From Methylocystis sp. (GTDB taxonomy: Bacteria; Pseudomonadota; Alphaproteobacteria; Rhizobiales; Beijerinckiaceae), in contig JADCCX010000008.1 of the NCBI GenBank assembly GCA_020252485.1, positions 248,001 to 312,000 on the forward strand: 64,000 bases of DNA, written 5' to 3'. Below the pieces are notes generated by a model that saw nothing but the letters and a program-made list of their open reading frames with translations, was not told where the DNA came from and did no database searches. Shown one piece after another: positions 1 through 10,751 of this stretch; the stretch's first letter is position 1; each line of letters starts with the position of its first letter. Position numbers and translations under genes: made by a program.

Positions 1-905
1 GTAACATCTAAGACTGCTGCATTCAATGGACCGTTAATATGAAAAGGCTTTTCGCCTAAGAAGCGCAATGCAAGCTCGCATGCTTTTCGAAAACGTTCTT
101 CCATTTTCTCCAATTTATCAATATTAACTCTATTAGATTTCATATATATCGATAAAAAATCCTTCATCGGCGGCTCATAATTAAGCCATCCATCCGAAAG
201 AGCGTATACACGCAACACTAATTCTACATCCCTTTGAAATTTATCGCCCTTCTGAACACCAACTATTTCTCGCCAAAACGCGTCTTTGTTGGCCTCCCGA
301 AGAAAATCCACGATTGGCCCAGCATAGATGCAGTTTCTTATTTCTTGCGGCTTCAAGGGAGTTCCCCCAGTATTTAATCTTTCAAATATATGATATATAC
401 TAGTAGGATCTTTTTCTGTTGGCCCAAGCTGTTTAATGTTTATTGCTCTCAATACATAAGACTTCAATTTTCGCTTGTCTTTTTCCTCAAGTGTTTCAAA
501 TTTTAAACCGCGGTATGGACTTTTCGCTCCTAAACCTTCGAGTCGAAAAATTCGTCTACGTCCTCTTTCATCTTCCGGGCCGAAAAAACCTTCGAAAAAA
601 TATCTAATCGTAACTAGTCTTTGCTGGCCATCAATTACTAAATTATTATACTCATTATCAATGTATAACATAACTGGTGGGACCGGAAGGCCAATTAAAA
701 ACGATTCGATCAGCAATGATGCTTGCTTTAAAGTCCAAACATAATTGCGTTGAAAATCGGGAATTTGGATTTGATTCTCTTTCCACAGATCTACAATTCC
801 CTGGAGAGTAAGATCACTTGGATAGGTAGCGATATCATATGTCGTGAAGGTTTCTGCATCTTCCTCAATCTTGACGCCAATCTCATTTTCAACAATATCC
901 GACAT
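1..905 (-). CDS. DUF262 (GmrSD N-terminal-like) protein, 3' end outside the window
   Basis: Only the first ~301 residues lie in the window. The ATG (complement 903-905) follows a strong AGGGAGG ribosome site. The N-terminal region carries IQIPDFQRNYVW, then the DUF262 signature VIDGQQRL (~residue 85) and later FERLNTGGTPLKPQEIRN. These are the hallmark motifs of the DUF262/ParB-like nucleotide-binding domain found in GmrS, the NTPase part of the modification-dependent GmrSD restriction enzymes, and in many stand-alone defence-associated proteins. The gene is clearly more AT-rich than gyrB beside it, which suggests horizontal acquisition. Whether a GmrD-type HNH domain follows cannot be seen. 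Family assignment is firm; a defence role is inference. Confidence 0.9.
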   Translation of the reverse strand, partial: MSDIVENEIGVKIEEDAETFTTYDIATYPSDLTLQGIVDLWKENQIQIPDFQRNYVWTLKQASLLIESFLIGLPVPPVMLYIDNEYNNLVIDGQQRLVTIRYFFEGFFGPEDERGRRRIFRLEGLGAKSPYRGLKFETLEEKDKRKLKSYVLRAINIKQLGPTEKDPTSIYHIFERLNTGGTPLKPQEIRNCIYAGPIVDFLREANKDAFWREIVGVQKGDKFQRDVELVLRVYALSDGWLNYEPPMKDFLSIYMKSNRVNIDKLEKMEERFRKACELALRFLGEKPFHINGPLNAAVLDV

Positions 906-1033
906 AATCGCCTCCCTTGACCACACCAAATATCACACTAAACGCAAACGCAACTCAAGCGAATATTTCAAACCGTTGAAATTCGCTAACAAGTCCATTA
1001 CTTTGCGGTTTAATGCGAACAATCAGTCCCCCC

Positions 1034-3523
<2,490 letters not shown>

Positions 3524-3573
3524 TCAGCAGAAAACCTTACTCCAGCCAGCGCCGGAAAGCACGGGAAATAGCG

Positions 3574-3588
3574 GGGCGGAAACCGCCC
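3574..3588 (-). terminator. Possible hairpin after the small exported protein gene
   Basis: A 6-bp GC stem (3574-3579 with 3583-3588, loop AAA) lies 28 bases downstream of the stop of the 3616-3957 gene on the minus strand. The following T-run is poor, so this is a weak terminator call that could also attenuate readthrough into gyrB. Confidence 0.3.
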
Positions 3589-3615
3589 GTCCGAGGATGC
3601 GCGGAAGGCGGTTCC

Positions 3616-3957
3616 TCAGCCGCAGACGCGCTCTCGCCGGAAGGTATAGGCATATTCGTCGAGCCATACCTTGCGGCGCACCATATGGCAGGACGGCACG
3701 TGATAGGGCTCCGGCTCGATATAGACGCGCGCGGGGCGAGCATAGTCCGTAACCGGTTCCGCCACAGGCGGATGATAGACGCGCGGACGCGCGGAATTGA
3801 TGATGGCGCCGACCGCCATACGACCGGGGATGGCCTCACCCGAATCGCTGCGGCGGGGATACGATTGGGCCTCAGCCCCGGTTGACTGCAGCATGGCCAG
3901 CATGGTGCCGGCAGCAAGGGTCAGCAGCACCCCGTCGCGACGGACATTTGCGGGCAT
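3616..3957 (-). CDS. Small exported protein of unknown function
   Basis: 113 residues. Basic start (MPANVRRDG), then a hydrophobic stretch and a likely signal-peptidase site near GAEA-QS at residue ~31, so it is probably secreted to the periplasm. The mature part is rich in Pro, Arg and Tyr, with two cysteines around SCHMVRRKVW and a C-terminal RRERVCG, which could pair as a disulfide. I do not recognise a family. It lies 122 bases upstream of gyrB on the same strand and 109 bases downstream of the aminotransferase. The coding call rests on the signal peptide and on composition matching neighbouring genes. Confidence 0.7.
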   Translation of the reverse strand: MPANVRRDGVLLTLAAGTMLAMLQSTGAEAQSYPRRSDSGEAIPGRMAVGAIINSARPRVYHPPVAEPVTDYARPARVYIEPEPYHVPSCHMVRRKVWLDEYAYTFRRERVCG

Positions 3958-4066
3958 GTTTCGGTCTCCCCACTACACAACCGGAAACCATAAAATCGCA
4001 GGAGCGCGTTAAGCTTTGGGTAAGGAACGTGGTTAATGCGGGGGGTGTGCGTGTCTCGATCCAGCC

Positions 4067-5215
4067 CTAAGCCCGCACCGCCTTCTCCAGCCGCTCCAGA
4101 GCGCCGTCAATCGTCGAATCCTTCTTGGCGAAGCAGAAGCGGACCACATTGGTGACCTTCTCCGTGGCGTAGAAGGCGCTGACGGGGATCGTGGCGACAC
4201 CGAAATCCTCCACCAGCTTGCGGGAGAAGGTGACATCGTCGCTCATCCCCGTCGGCGTGATGTCGATGTTGAGGAAATAGGTGCCGGCGGCGGGCAGCAC
4301 ATCGAAGCCGAGCGTCTTCAACCCGTCCCCCAGCCGGTCGCGGCTGCGCTGAAAATCGGCGCGCATGCCGGTGAAGTAGCTGTCATCCTTCATCAGCCCA
4401 TACGCCACCGCCGTTTGCAGGTTGGGTGGCGTGGTGAAGGTGATGTACTGATGCGCCTTGGCGAGCACCTTCATCAGTGCCGGATGGGCGCAGACGAAGC
4501 CGACCTTCCAGCCCGTCAGCGAGAAGATCTTGCCGGCGGAACCCACCTTGACGGTCCGCTCGCGCATGCCCGGCAGCGAGGCCATCGGGATATGCCGCAC
4601 GCCGTCGAAGATCACATGCTCCCAGACTTCGTCGCAAAGCGCGATGGCGTCATTGGCCATGCAGAAATGCGCCAGCATCGAAAGGTCCTCGACCGGACAG
4701 ACGGTCGCCACCGGGTTGAGCGGATTGTTGAGCAGCACCACCTTCGTGCGCGGCGAGAAGGCCTCTGCCAGATCCTCGGCGGAAAAGCGGAAATGCGGCG
4801 GCTTCAGCGTCACGAATTTCGGCACGCCGCCCGCGCGCAGCACAAGCGGCAGATAGGCGTCATACATCGGCTGGAACAGCACCACCTCGTCACCGGGCGA
4901 AATCAGCGCCATCAGCGCGCCGGCCAGCGCCTCGGTCGCGCCCGAGGTCACCATGATCTCGCTGGCGGGATCGTAGCTGAGCCCGTGGAAGCGCTGGTAA
5001 TGCTGCGCCACGGCCTGGCGCAGTTCGGGCAGCCCCATCATCGGCGGATATTGGTTCCAGCCATCGATCACGGCTTCCGCCGCCTTCTGGCGCACATCCA
5101 GCGGGCCGGGATCGTCCGGAAATCCCTGCCCCAGGTTGATCGCCTTGTGCTGGATGGCGAGGCGGGACATGACCTCGAACACGGAGGTCGCAGTATCGGC
5201 GAAGATCGGGTTCAT
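4067..5215 (-). CDS. PLP-dependent aminotransferase (class I/II)
   Basis: 382 residues from the ATG at 5215 (MNPIFADTATSVFEVMSRLA). A longer frame to 5278 exists but its N-terminus looks untranslated. It is a fold-type I aminotransferase that moves an amino group between an amino acid and a 2-oxo acid. Visible motifs: INLGQGFPDDPGP near the start, TSGATEALAGAL for cofactor phosphate, NNPLNP before the cofactor region, CDEVWEHVIF, and GSAGKIFSLTGWKVGF with the Schiff-base lysine. The pattern is closest to the methionine/kynurenine aminotransferase branch (YbdL-like), but the substrate cannot be fixed. The methyltransferase lies 72 bases upstream on the same strand, so the two are probably co-transcribed. 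A 48-base near-copy of its 5' end lies at 6402-6449. Confidence 0.9.
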   Translation of the reverse strand: MNPIFADTATSVFEVMSRLAIQHKAINLGQGFPDDPGPLDVRQKAAEAVIDGWNQYPPMMGLPELRQAVAQHYQRFHGLSYDPASEIMVTSGATEALAGALMALISPGDEVVLFQPMYDAYLPLVLRAGGVPKFVTLKPPHFRFSAEDLAEAFSPRTKVVLLNNPLNPVATVCPVEDLSMLAHFCMANDAIALCDEVWEHVIFDGVRHIPMASLPGMRERTVKVGSAGKIFSLTGWKVGFVCAHPALMKVLAKAHQYITFTTPPNLQTAVAYGLMKDDSYFTGMRADFQRSRDRLGDGLKTLGFDVLPAAGTYFLNIDITPTGMSDDVTFSRKLVEDFGVATIPVSAFYATEKVTNVVRFCFAKKDSTIDGALERLEKAVRA

Positions 5216-5287
5216 GGGCGCGGCGCGGTTGTTGCGGATGCTGCCGGGCTCTGTGGCAGAACCGGGCCCCTGACGCAAACGCCGCCG

Positions 5288-6151
5288 TCAGCGCAGCACG
5301 CACCACATGTTGTCGTCGGTCGGCAGCCGGTCGCGCCATCGCCACTCCGTCTCGAAACCGGCGCGCGCCGCAATCGCTGCAAGCGTTGCAGGCGTGAAAT
5401 GGTTGAGATGGTCCGGAAACCGGAAGCCGCACCAGCGGCGGCCCATCACGATCCGGTTGAAGCTCGCATAGTTCGGCACCTTGACCACGGCGAATCCGCC
5501 CTGTTTCAGCACCTGCCGCAAGCGCTGGAGGACAGCAAGCGGCTCCGCCTCGTGCTCCAGGTAGGATCGCAGGATGGCCGCGTCGATGGAGCGGCCCGGC
5601 ATCGCCGCCAGCGCCACGGTCGCCGGTGCGCAAATTGCGCCTCCGCCGGTCCGGCTGAACAGGCCTTCCGCGGCCGCGGCCAACGGCGGCGAGATGTCGA
5701 TGCCGTGCAGACGATAGCCGGCTGCGTTGGTGGCAAGGTAGCTGCCGTTGCCGCAGCCGATGTCAAGGATCGCGCCGCCAGCGAGCCGCGGACGGATGAA
5801 ATCCATCGGGTTCGTCTGGAGTCTGATCCGCGTCCTCCATCGCGTCGCCGAGTCCAGCCGCGCAAGGAGAGGGGATCGTTCCTTCCTGGCTTTCGCCTCG
5901 GCGGCGAAGCTGGCCGACCACTCGAATGCATCGGCCAGCGCGCCATGCCCCGGCGCCTCTGTCGTGTAGACAAGGTCGCAGGAAAGACATTGTGCGGTGC
6001 GCCACCCATCCGCTCCCCAGCGAAGCGGCTTCCGGTGAGGCTCACCGCAGGAGGGGCACAGGCGACCGGCCCGGCCCGCTCCCTGAGATGACGGGTTGGG
6101 CGCGTCCGGCAAATGCCCGTGCTGCGCGCCGTCTTCACTGGGGTAAACCAT
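5288..6151 (-). CDS. SAM-dependent methyltransferase with N-terminal zinc-ribbon
   Basis: 287 residues from the ATG at 6151; a GTG five codons upstream is an alternative. The first third has paired cysteines, CPSCGEP and CLSCDLVY, typical of a small zinc-binding knuckle ahead of class I methyltransferases. The Rossmann motif LDIGCGNGSYL follows near residue 135, then an acidic HGIDIS strand and KQGGFAVVKVPNYASFNR. This layout is common in methyltransferases that act on sugars, polyketides or surface glycans. The substrate is unknown. It ends 72 bases before the aminotransferase on the same strand, and the pair may act in one small modification pathway. Confidence 0.85.
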   Translation of the reverse strand: MVYPSEDGAQHGHLPDAPNPSSQGAGRAGRLCPSCGEPHRKPLRWGADGWRTAQCLSCDLVYTTEAPGHGALADAFEWSASFAAEAKARKERSPLLARLDSATRWRTRIRLQTNPMDFIRPRLAGGAILDIGCGNGSYLATNAAGYRLHGIDISPPLAAAAEGLFSRTGGGAICAPATVALAAMPGRSIDAAILRSYLEHEAEPLAVLQRLRQVLKQGGFAVVKVPNYASFNRIVMGRRWCGFRFPDHLNHFTPATLAAIAARAGFETEWRWRDRLPTDDNMWCVLR

Positions 6152-6242
6152 CGCCCGGAACTCCACGTCATCAAAGGCGTTTCGGACCTAGAGTTCGATC
6201 CAGTGGAGACAAGTCTTTGCATTGGCATTTTTTTACAAAATA

Positions 6243-6270
6243 CAAGCATATATGTAAATAATCATGCTTG
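6243..6270. repeat. AT-rich inverted repeat in the 6152-6636 intergenic gap
   Basis: A perfect 7-bp inverted repeat, CAAGCAT (6243-6249) and ATGCTTG (6264-6270), brackets an AT-rich centre just upstream of the methyltransferase start and facing the aldehyde dehydrogenase. It could be an operator or promoter element. Apart from this repeat and the 6402-6449 fragment, nothing codes in the 485-base gap. Confidence 0.3.
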
Positions 6271-6401
6271 CTAGCGACGCTTCACCGCGTGCAAAAATTC
6301 CAGTTCGCGTAAAAACGCCGGATATCACGTTGAACACCGATGCTGCCTGGGGAGGCCAGCAGCAAGGTCGAAGGGCAGGCATAACCGCAGGCTATCGCTC
6401 C

Positions 6402-6449
6402 CATGACCGCGAAGACGGGGGTCCGGATGTCGGCGAAGATTGGGTTCAT
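6402..6449 (-). pseudogene. Fragment resembling the aminotransferase 5' end
   Basis: Read on the minus strand from the ATG at 6447-6449, it gives MNPIFADIRTPVFAVM, against MNPIFADTATSVFEVM at the start of the aminotransferase (5168-5215). The ungapped match is about 38 of 48 bases and stops at both ends, so no full gene remains. It looks like the relic of a lost paralogue or a short duplication. The frame around it runs to an 85-residue ORF without recognisable content. Confidence 0.45.
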
Positions 6450-6636
6450 CGTGCGGAGGGCCGGTTTGGCTGGATGGTGGCGATATTCCAGATCGGGACC
6501 GACAGGGCAAACCGCCGGTTGGTCGCACCGCCGATCCATCAGCCGGCTTGATCGCTTTCATGGCTACACCCATCTCGCGTCAGGCGTCCCATCCGTGTTA
6601 GGAACACGGCTTAATCCGCCAGCACAGGACGAGACC

Positions 6637-8085
6637 ATGTTGACCCTCAAGGATCCGACGCTTCTGAAATCGCAATGCTATATCAACGGCGTCTGGATCG
6701 GCGATGGAACAAACGCCGTCGAGAATCCCGCGACCGGCGAGGTTCTGGCCAGCGTTCCGGACATGGGCGCCGCAGAGACGACAGCGGCGGTCGAAGCCGC
6801 CGATGCGGCCTTCAAACTCTGGTCGAAGAAGCTGGCCAAGGAGCGCTCGGCCATCATGCGCAAATGGTTCGATCTGATCATGGCGAACCAGGAGGACATC
6901 GCCCAGATCATGACGGCGGAACAGGGCAAGCCGCTGGCGGAAAGCCGTGGCGAGGTGGCCTATGCCGCCTCCTTCGTCGAATTCTACGCCGAGGAAGCCA
7001 AGCGCATCTACGGCGAGACCATTCCCTCGCCCTTCCCGAATTCCCGGATCATCGTGCAGAAGCAGGCGATCGGCGTCTGCGCGGCGATCACGCCGTGGAA
7101 CTTCCCCGCCGCCATGATCACCCGCAAATGCGCGCCTGGCCTGGCCGCCGGCTGCACCTTCGTCGTCAAGCCGGCGCCCGATACCCCGCTGACGGCGCTG
7201 GCGCTCGCCGAACTCGCCCATCGCGCCGGCCTGCCCGCCGGCGTCCTCAACATCGTGACGGGCGACGCCGTCGCGATCGGCGGCGTGATGACCTCGCATC
7301 CAGCTGTCCGCTTCGTCGGGTTCACCGGCTCCACGCCGGTCGGCAAACTTCTGATGAAGCAGGCCGCCGATACGGTGAAGAAGGTAGGACTGGAGCTTGG
7401 CGGAAACGCCCCCTTTATCGTTTTCGATGATGCCGATCTGGATGCGGCCGTCCAGGGCGCGATCATCGCCAAATACCGCAATATGGGTCAGACCTGCGTC
7501 TGCACGAACCGGCTTTATGTGCAGGCCGGCATCCATGACCGTTTCGTCGAGAAATTCGCCGCCGAAGTCATCAAGCTCAAGGTCGGCAACGGGGCCGAAG
7601 TGGGCGTGATGCAAGGCCCGCTGATCAATGGCAAGGCGATGGAGAAGGTTGAGCGCCATGTTCAGGACGCCATCGCCCATGGCGCCAAGGTGGCTGTCGG
7701 AGGCAAGCGGCACGCTTTGGGCCGTACGTTCTTCGAGCCCACGGTGCTGACAGGCGTCACCACCAAGATGCTGGTCACGACCGAAGAGACGTTTGGGCCC
7801 GTCGCTTCGATCTACAAGTTCGAGAGCGAGAGCGAGGTGGTCGCGCTTGCCAACGCCACCCAATACGGCCTGGCGTCCTATTTCTACACGAAGGACCTCG
7901 GCCGCGCCTTCCGGGTCGCCGAGGCTCTGGAATACGGCATGGTCGGGATCAATTCAGCCATTCTCGGCACGGAAGTCGCGCCCTTCGGCGGCGTCAAGGA
8001 ATCGGGCCTTGGACGCGAGGGCGGCAAGCATGGCATGGATGAGTTCGTCGAGCACAAATACATGCTCGTCGGCGGCCTCGGCTGA
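6637..8085 (+). CDS. gabD: NAD(P)-dependent succinate-semialdehyde dehydrogenase
   Basis: 482 residues from ATG 6637 (MLTLKDPTLLKSQCYING). This is the aldehyde dehydrogenase superfamily enzyme that oxidises succinate semialdehyde to succinate, the last step of the GABA shunt. It shows the cofactor stretch TPWNFPAAMITRK, GFTGSTPVGK, the general-base motif LELGGNAPFIVFDDADLD, the catalytic-cysteine motif GQTCVCTNRLYV, and ETFGPVASIYKF near the C-terminus. The CVC doublet around the catalytic cysteine is typical of GabD-type enzymes. Longer frames upstream (from 6403) run through the intergenic gap and are not believed. No GABA aminotransferase is adjacent, so the gene is a singleton here. A 10-bp-stem hairpin follows. 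Confidence 0.93.
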   Translation: MLTLKDPTLLKSQCYINGVWIGDGTNAVENPATGEVLASVPDMGAAETTAAVEAADAAFKLWSKKLAKERSAIMRKWFDLIMANQEDIAQIMTAEQGKPLAESRGEVAYAASFVEFYAEEAKRIYGETIPSPFPNSRIIVQKQAIGVCAAITPWNFPAAMITRKCAPGLAAGCTFVVKPAPDTPLTALALAELAHRAGLPAGVLNIVTGDAVAIGGVMTSHPAVRFVGFTGSTPVGKLLMKQAADTVKKVGLELGGNAPFIVFDDADLDAAVQGAIIAKYRNMGQTCVCTNRLYVQAGIHDRFVEKFAAEVIKLKVGNGAEVGVMQGPLINGKAMEKVERHVQDAIAHGAKVAVGGKRHALGRTFFEPTVLTGVTTKMLVTTEETFGPVASIYKFESESEVVALANATQYGLASYFYTKDLGRAFRVAEALEYGMVGINSAILGTEVAPFGGVKESGLGREGGKHGMDEFVEHKYMLVGGLG

Positions 8086-8113
8086 TCCCGGGACGCCGAT
8101 CGGCAAACGGGAA

Positions 8114-8153
8114 ACCATCAGGCAAGTGGGCGCCCCGTCCCTGGCCTGATGGT
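8114..8153. terminator. Long-stem hairpin between gabD and the NYN gene
   Basis: Perfect 10-bp inverted repeat ACCATCAGGC (8114-8123) and GCCTGATGGT (8144-8153) with a 20-base loop, placed between two convergent genes. It lacks a strong T-run on either side, so it may be a bidirectional terminator or a transcript-end stabiliser. Confidence 0.5.
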
Positions 8154-8176
8154 CTCCTGTCACCGGTATCGGGCAG

Positions 8177-8830
8177 TTACTCTCCGGTCGCCCCAGGCGT
8201 GCGCACCGGCCGCTGGACGAAGCCAGGCATCTGGTTCACCGGTGCTGTCGGCGCGACCGGCCGCGAGAACGAACCACGGTCGGCAGGATCGCGCATCACC
8301 CGCTCCGATGGGTCACGGCCGATCTTGGCCTGCATCGTGACAAGATCGACGAACTCGTCCGCCTGCCGGCGCAGATCGTCGGCAACCATCGGGGGTTGAG
8401 TGGTCACGGTCGAAACAACCGAGACCCGGACACCCCGCCGCTGCACCGCCTCGACCACCGAGCGGAAGTCCCCGTCGCCCGAGAACAGCACCATCTGATC
8501 GACGTAGGGAGCGAGCTCCATGGCATCGACCGCCAGTTCGATGTCCATATTGCCTTTGATTTTGCGCCGGCCGACGGCATCGGTGAATTCCCGCGCAGGT
8601 TTCGTCACCACCGTATAACCGTTGTAATCAAGCCAATCGACCAATGGACGGATTGACGAATACTCCTGGTCTTCAACCAAAGCAGTGTAATAGAACGCGC
8701 GGACCAGCGTTCCCCGCGATTGGAACTCCTTCAGAAGCTTGCGATAATCGATGTCAAATCCAAGGGATTTTGATGTGGCATACAGGTTTGCGCCATCGAT
8801 AAAGACAGCGATTTTCTCACGAGTCGTCAT
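8177..8830 (-). CDS. NYN-domain (LabA/DUF88) putative RNase
   Basis: 217 residues. The NYN domain is a PIN-like nuclease fold with conserved acids. Here they appear as AVFIDGANLY (residues 8-17), KGNMDIELAVDAM (near 93) and LFSGDGDFRSVVEAV (near 115), which matches the family. The C-terminal ~45 residues are a low-complexity Pro/Arg tail (DPADRGSFSRPVAPT). Members are thought to cleave RNA, but the target is unknown. It is divergent from rpoZ with 256 bases between. In many alphaproteobacteria such a gene sits beside rpoZ, so this is probably a conserved backbone gene and not an acquired one. Confidence 0.9.
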   Translation of the reverse strand: MTTREKIAVFIDGANLYATSKSLGFDIDYRKLLKEFQSRGTLVRAFYYTALVEDQEYSSIRPLVDWLDYNGYTVVTKPAREFTDAVGRRKIKGNMDIELAVDAMELAPYVDQMVLFSGDGDFRSVVEAVQRRGVRVSVVSTVTTQPPMVADDLRRQADEFVDLVTMQAKIGRDPSERVMRDPADRGSFSRPVAPTAPVNQMPGFVQRPVRTPGATGE

Positions 8831-9086
8831 AGTTTCTCACTATATTATTCTAACCTTGCGCAATTGCAGGTCTTCTTGTTGTTAGCAATCGCCGTTCGGC
8901 TGAGCTGCATGTTTCATCAAGACGTCGATGCTGTCGAGCTTTAAATTGCCCTGCCTGGCTGTAAAATTGTGCATCGCCCTTGGCGACTGCAATCGAGCCG
9001 TTATCGATGAACCTTGCAATCCGAAGAGGCTTGCAGTACCGGAAACGTCATTCAGCAACAAGATGTCAAAATAAAGGAGGCGTCCC

Positions 9087-9503
9087 ATGGCGCGCGTCAC
9101 CGTTGAGGACTGCATCGATAAAGTGGACAACCGGTTCGAGCTCGTTCTGCTCGCCGCCCATCGGGCACGCATCATTGCGTCCGGCGCGCCGCTCACCATC
9201 GATCGCGATCGCGACAAGAACCCGGTCGTCGCCTTGCGCGAAATCGCCGACGCCACGATCCAGCCCGAAGATCTGAAGGAGGAGTTCATCCACTCCCTGC
9301 AGAAGCAGGTGGAGGTCGATGAACCCGAAACCGAAACCGTCCCGATGATCGCCGCTCCCCAGAGCCGCACGCAGATCAATGCCGTCGACGACAGCAATGT
9401 CGCCTTCGACCGCATGTCGGAGGACGAACTGCTGCGCGGGCTTGACGGGCTCGTCGCACCGCCGCCATCCTCTGCGGGCAGCGACGACGAGAGCGAGGAC
9501 TGA
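9087..9503 (+). CDS. rpoZ: RNA polymerase omega subunit
   Basis: 138 residues starting [20 protein letters not shown], with the [11 protein letters not shown] helix that clamps beta-prime. Omega helps assemble RNA polymerase and, in proteobacteria, contributes to a ppGpp site. The acidic C-terminal extension ([10 protein letters not shown] and later [11 protein letters not shown]) is usual in Hyphomicrobiales. A clean AAAGGAGG site lies seven bases before the ATG. The ppGpp synthetase gene rsh, often next to rpoZ, is not present here: a terminator and an opposite-strand L,D-transpeptidase follow. Confidence 0.96.
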   Translation: MARVTVEDCIDKVDNRFELVLLAAHRARIIASGAPLTIDRDRDKNPVVALREIADATIQPEDLKEEFIHSLQKQVEVDEPETETVPMIAAPQSRTQINAVDDSNVAFDRMSEDELLRGLDGLVAPPPSSAGSDDESED

Positions 9504-9531
9504 AGCCTCTCAGCAATTTACCTGAGTGACC

Positions 9532-9557
9532 GGCGGCAGCCTGCGGGCCGCCTTTTT
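9532..9557 (+). terminator. Rho-independent terminator after rpoZ
   Basis: GGCGGC (9532-9537) pairs with GCCGCC (9547-9552) and is followed at once by five T. It lies 29 bases after the rpoZ stop. Confidence 0.75.
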
Positions 9558-9574
9558 CGCCGGCGCTTTCGCGC

Positions 9575-9601
9575 AAAGAAAAGGGCCGGCGATGCCGGCC
9601 C
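9575..9601 (-). terminator. Rho-independent terminator after the L,D-transpeptidase gene
   Basis: GGGCCGGC (9583-9590) and GCCGGCCC (9594-9601) form an 8-bp stem with a 3-base loop. Read on the minus strand it ends in TTTTCTTT (complement of 9575-9582), and it lies 29 bases past the stop of the 9630-10208 gene. Confidence 0.8.
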
Positions 9602-9629
9602 CTCATTCTGCTTCAATCTGATCCGGCGA

Positions 9630-10208
9630 TCAGCGCATGACGACAACACGGGTTCCGACGCGGACGCGCTCGTAAAGATCGATGACATCCTCATTCAGCA
9701 TGCGGATGCAGCCCGACGAAACCGCCTGACCGATGGTCTCCGGCTCGTTCGAGCCGTGGATGCGGTACAGCGACGAACCGAGGTAAAGCGCGCGGGCACC
9801 CATCGGGTTCTCGGGGCCGCCCGGCATGAAGCGCGGCAGGTCCGGACGGCGGCGCAGCATCTGCGGAGGCGGCGTCCAGGTAGGCCATTCGGCCTTGCGG
9901 GTGATCGTCTTCGTGCCGCCCCACTCGAAGCCGGGGCGACCGACGCCGACACCGTACTTCATGGCCTTGCCGTTACCCAGAACGAGGTACAAGCGCCGCT
10001 CCCTGGCATCGACGAGGATCGTGCCAGGACGATGCTTGCCCGTATAGGCTACCTCTTCGCGCGGGATTGGCGTCGCTGCGGCGCGGCCTCCCGATGAAAA
10101 CAGATCGACGATGCGGCCGGTGAACGGATCATACAGCACCTGAGAAGCCGATGCCGAACCCGTCGCAGCGATGACGAAAGCTGCGGTGATGAGTGCCATA
10201 AGGCGCAT
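9630..10208 (-). CDS. Periplasmic L,D-transpeptidase (YkuD domain)
   Basis: 192 residues from ATG 10208; an upstream frame to 10292 lacks a plausible leader. A signal peptide (MRLMALITAAFVIAATGSASA-S) precedes the YkuD domain: ILVDARERRLYLVLGNGKAM, then the catalytic region with HGSNEPETIG and the cysteine motif SSGCIRMLNEDVIDLYERV near the C-terminus. Such enzymes make 3-3 peptidoglycan cross-links or tether outer-membrane proteins. The substrate cannot be told from sequence. It is transcribed alone, with its own terminator and about 320 bases of upstream DNA before the tRNA gene. Confidence 0.92.
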   Translation of the reverse strand: MRLMALITAAFVIAATGSASASQVLYDPFTGRIVDLFSSGGRAAATPIPREEVAYTGKHRPGTILVDARERRLYLVLGNGKAMKYGVGVGRPGFEWGGTKTITRKAEWPTWTPPPQMLRRRPDLPRFMPGGPENPMGARALYLGSSLYRIHGSNEPETIGQAVSSGCIRMLNEDVIDLYERVRVGTRVVVMR

Positions 10209-10529
10209 GGAAAACCCCCGGATTGAAAGGCAGCCACCTCTCAAGAGATCGCCCTTGATTCGTGTAGAACCCCTTCTGGACCAATTTGGCAAGCTTACCG
10301 CAACATCACGCTCGCGTGAAGCGATCGCTCAGCCTCGACAGTGGTCTGAATGCAACAGTCTGGTTCTGTGGTTTGATCGTTCCGATAACCAAAGGTGATG
10401 GCGGCGGGGCCAGGCCGTGAGCTCATCAGGGGTCAGGCATTTGATGCGTTTTCGCCCTGAGCCCTCTGAATATCTATTCTTGACAGCAGGGCCGTCTCAA
10501 GCGACAGGACCGCATCCAGCCGTTCCGGC
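10209..10529. other. Intergenic region before tRNA-Val
   Basis: No supported gene. A TTGACA hexamer at 10480-10485 could be the -35 of the tRNA promoter, but no good -10 box is seen at the right distance. Short reading frames here have no recognisable content. Confidence 0.3.
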
Positions 10530-10604
10530 GGGCGCGTAGCTCAGCGGGAGAGCATTCGCTTCACACGCGAAGGGTCACAGGTTCAATCCCTGTCGCGCCC
10601 ACCA
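10530..10604 (+). tRNA. tRNA-Val (anticodon CAC)
   Basis: Folds as a full cloverleaf with an encoded CCA. Acceptor stem GGGCGCG (10530-10536) pairs with CGCGCCC (10594-10600). The D-arm is GCTC/GAGC, the anticodon stem TTCGC/GCGAA with loop TTCACAC (anticodon CAC), and the T-arm carries GGTTCAATCCC. It reads valine GTG codons. No integrase or attachment-site repeat is seen at its 3' end. Confidence 0.95.
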
Positions 10605-10710
10605 TCCTTCGTCGAATAGCGGCGATGGTAATGGACCAGAGTCATCTCGGTCCGAGCAGGACCGTTAACCTGTTTCGACGCATGGTCCTTCGATCTGTGC
10701 AGTCAAACCC

Positions 10711-10739
10711 TTGACAGCCGACAAGCGCCTCGCCATATC
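10711..10739 (+). promoter_or_regulatory. Sigma-70-type promoter of groESL
   Basis: TTGACA (10711-10716), 17-base spacer, then CATATC (10734-10739) as -10. Transcription would start near 10746, just upstream of the CIRCE operator, which is the usual layout of HrcA-repressed chaperonin operons. Confidence 0.6.
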
Positions 10740-10751
10740 CCGCTCTCCCTG

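Noticed and set aside
4415-6091. 558-residue plus-strand frame opposite the aminotransferase and methyltransferase
   Set aside because: It is the antisense shadow of two well-recognised genes and has no familiar motifs; its composition is the usual Arg/His-rich shadow of GC-rich coding DNA.
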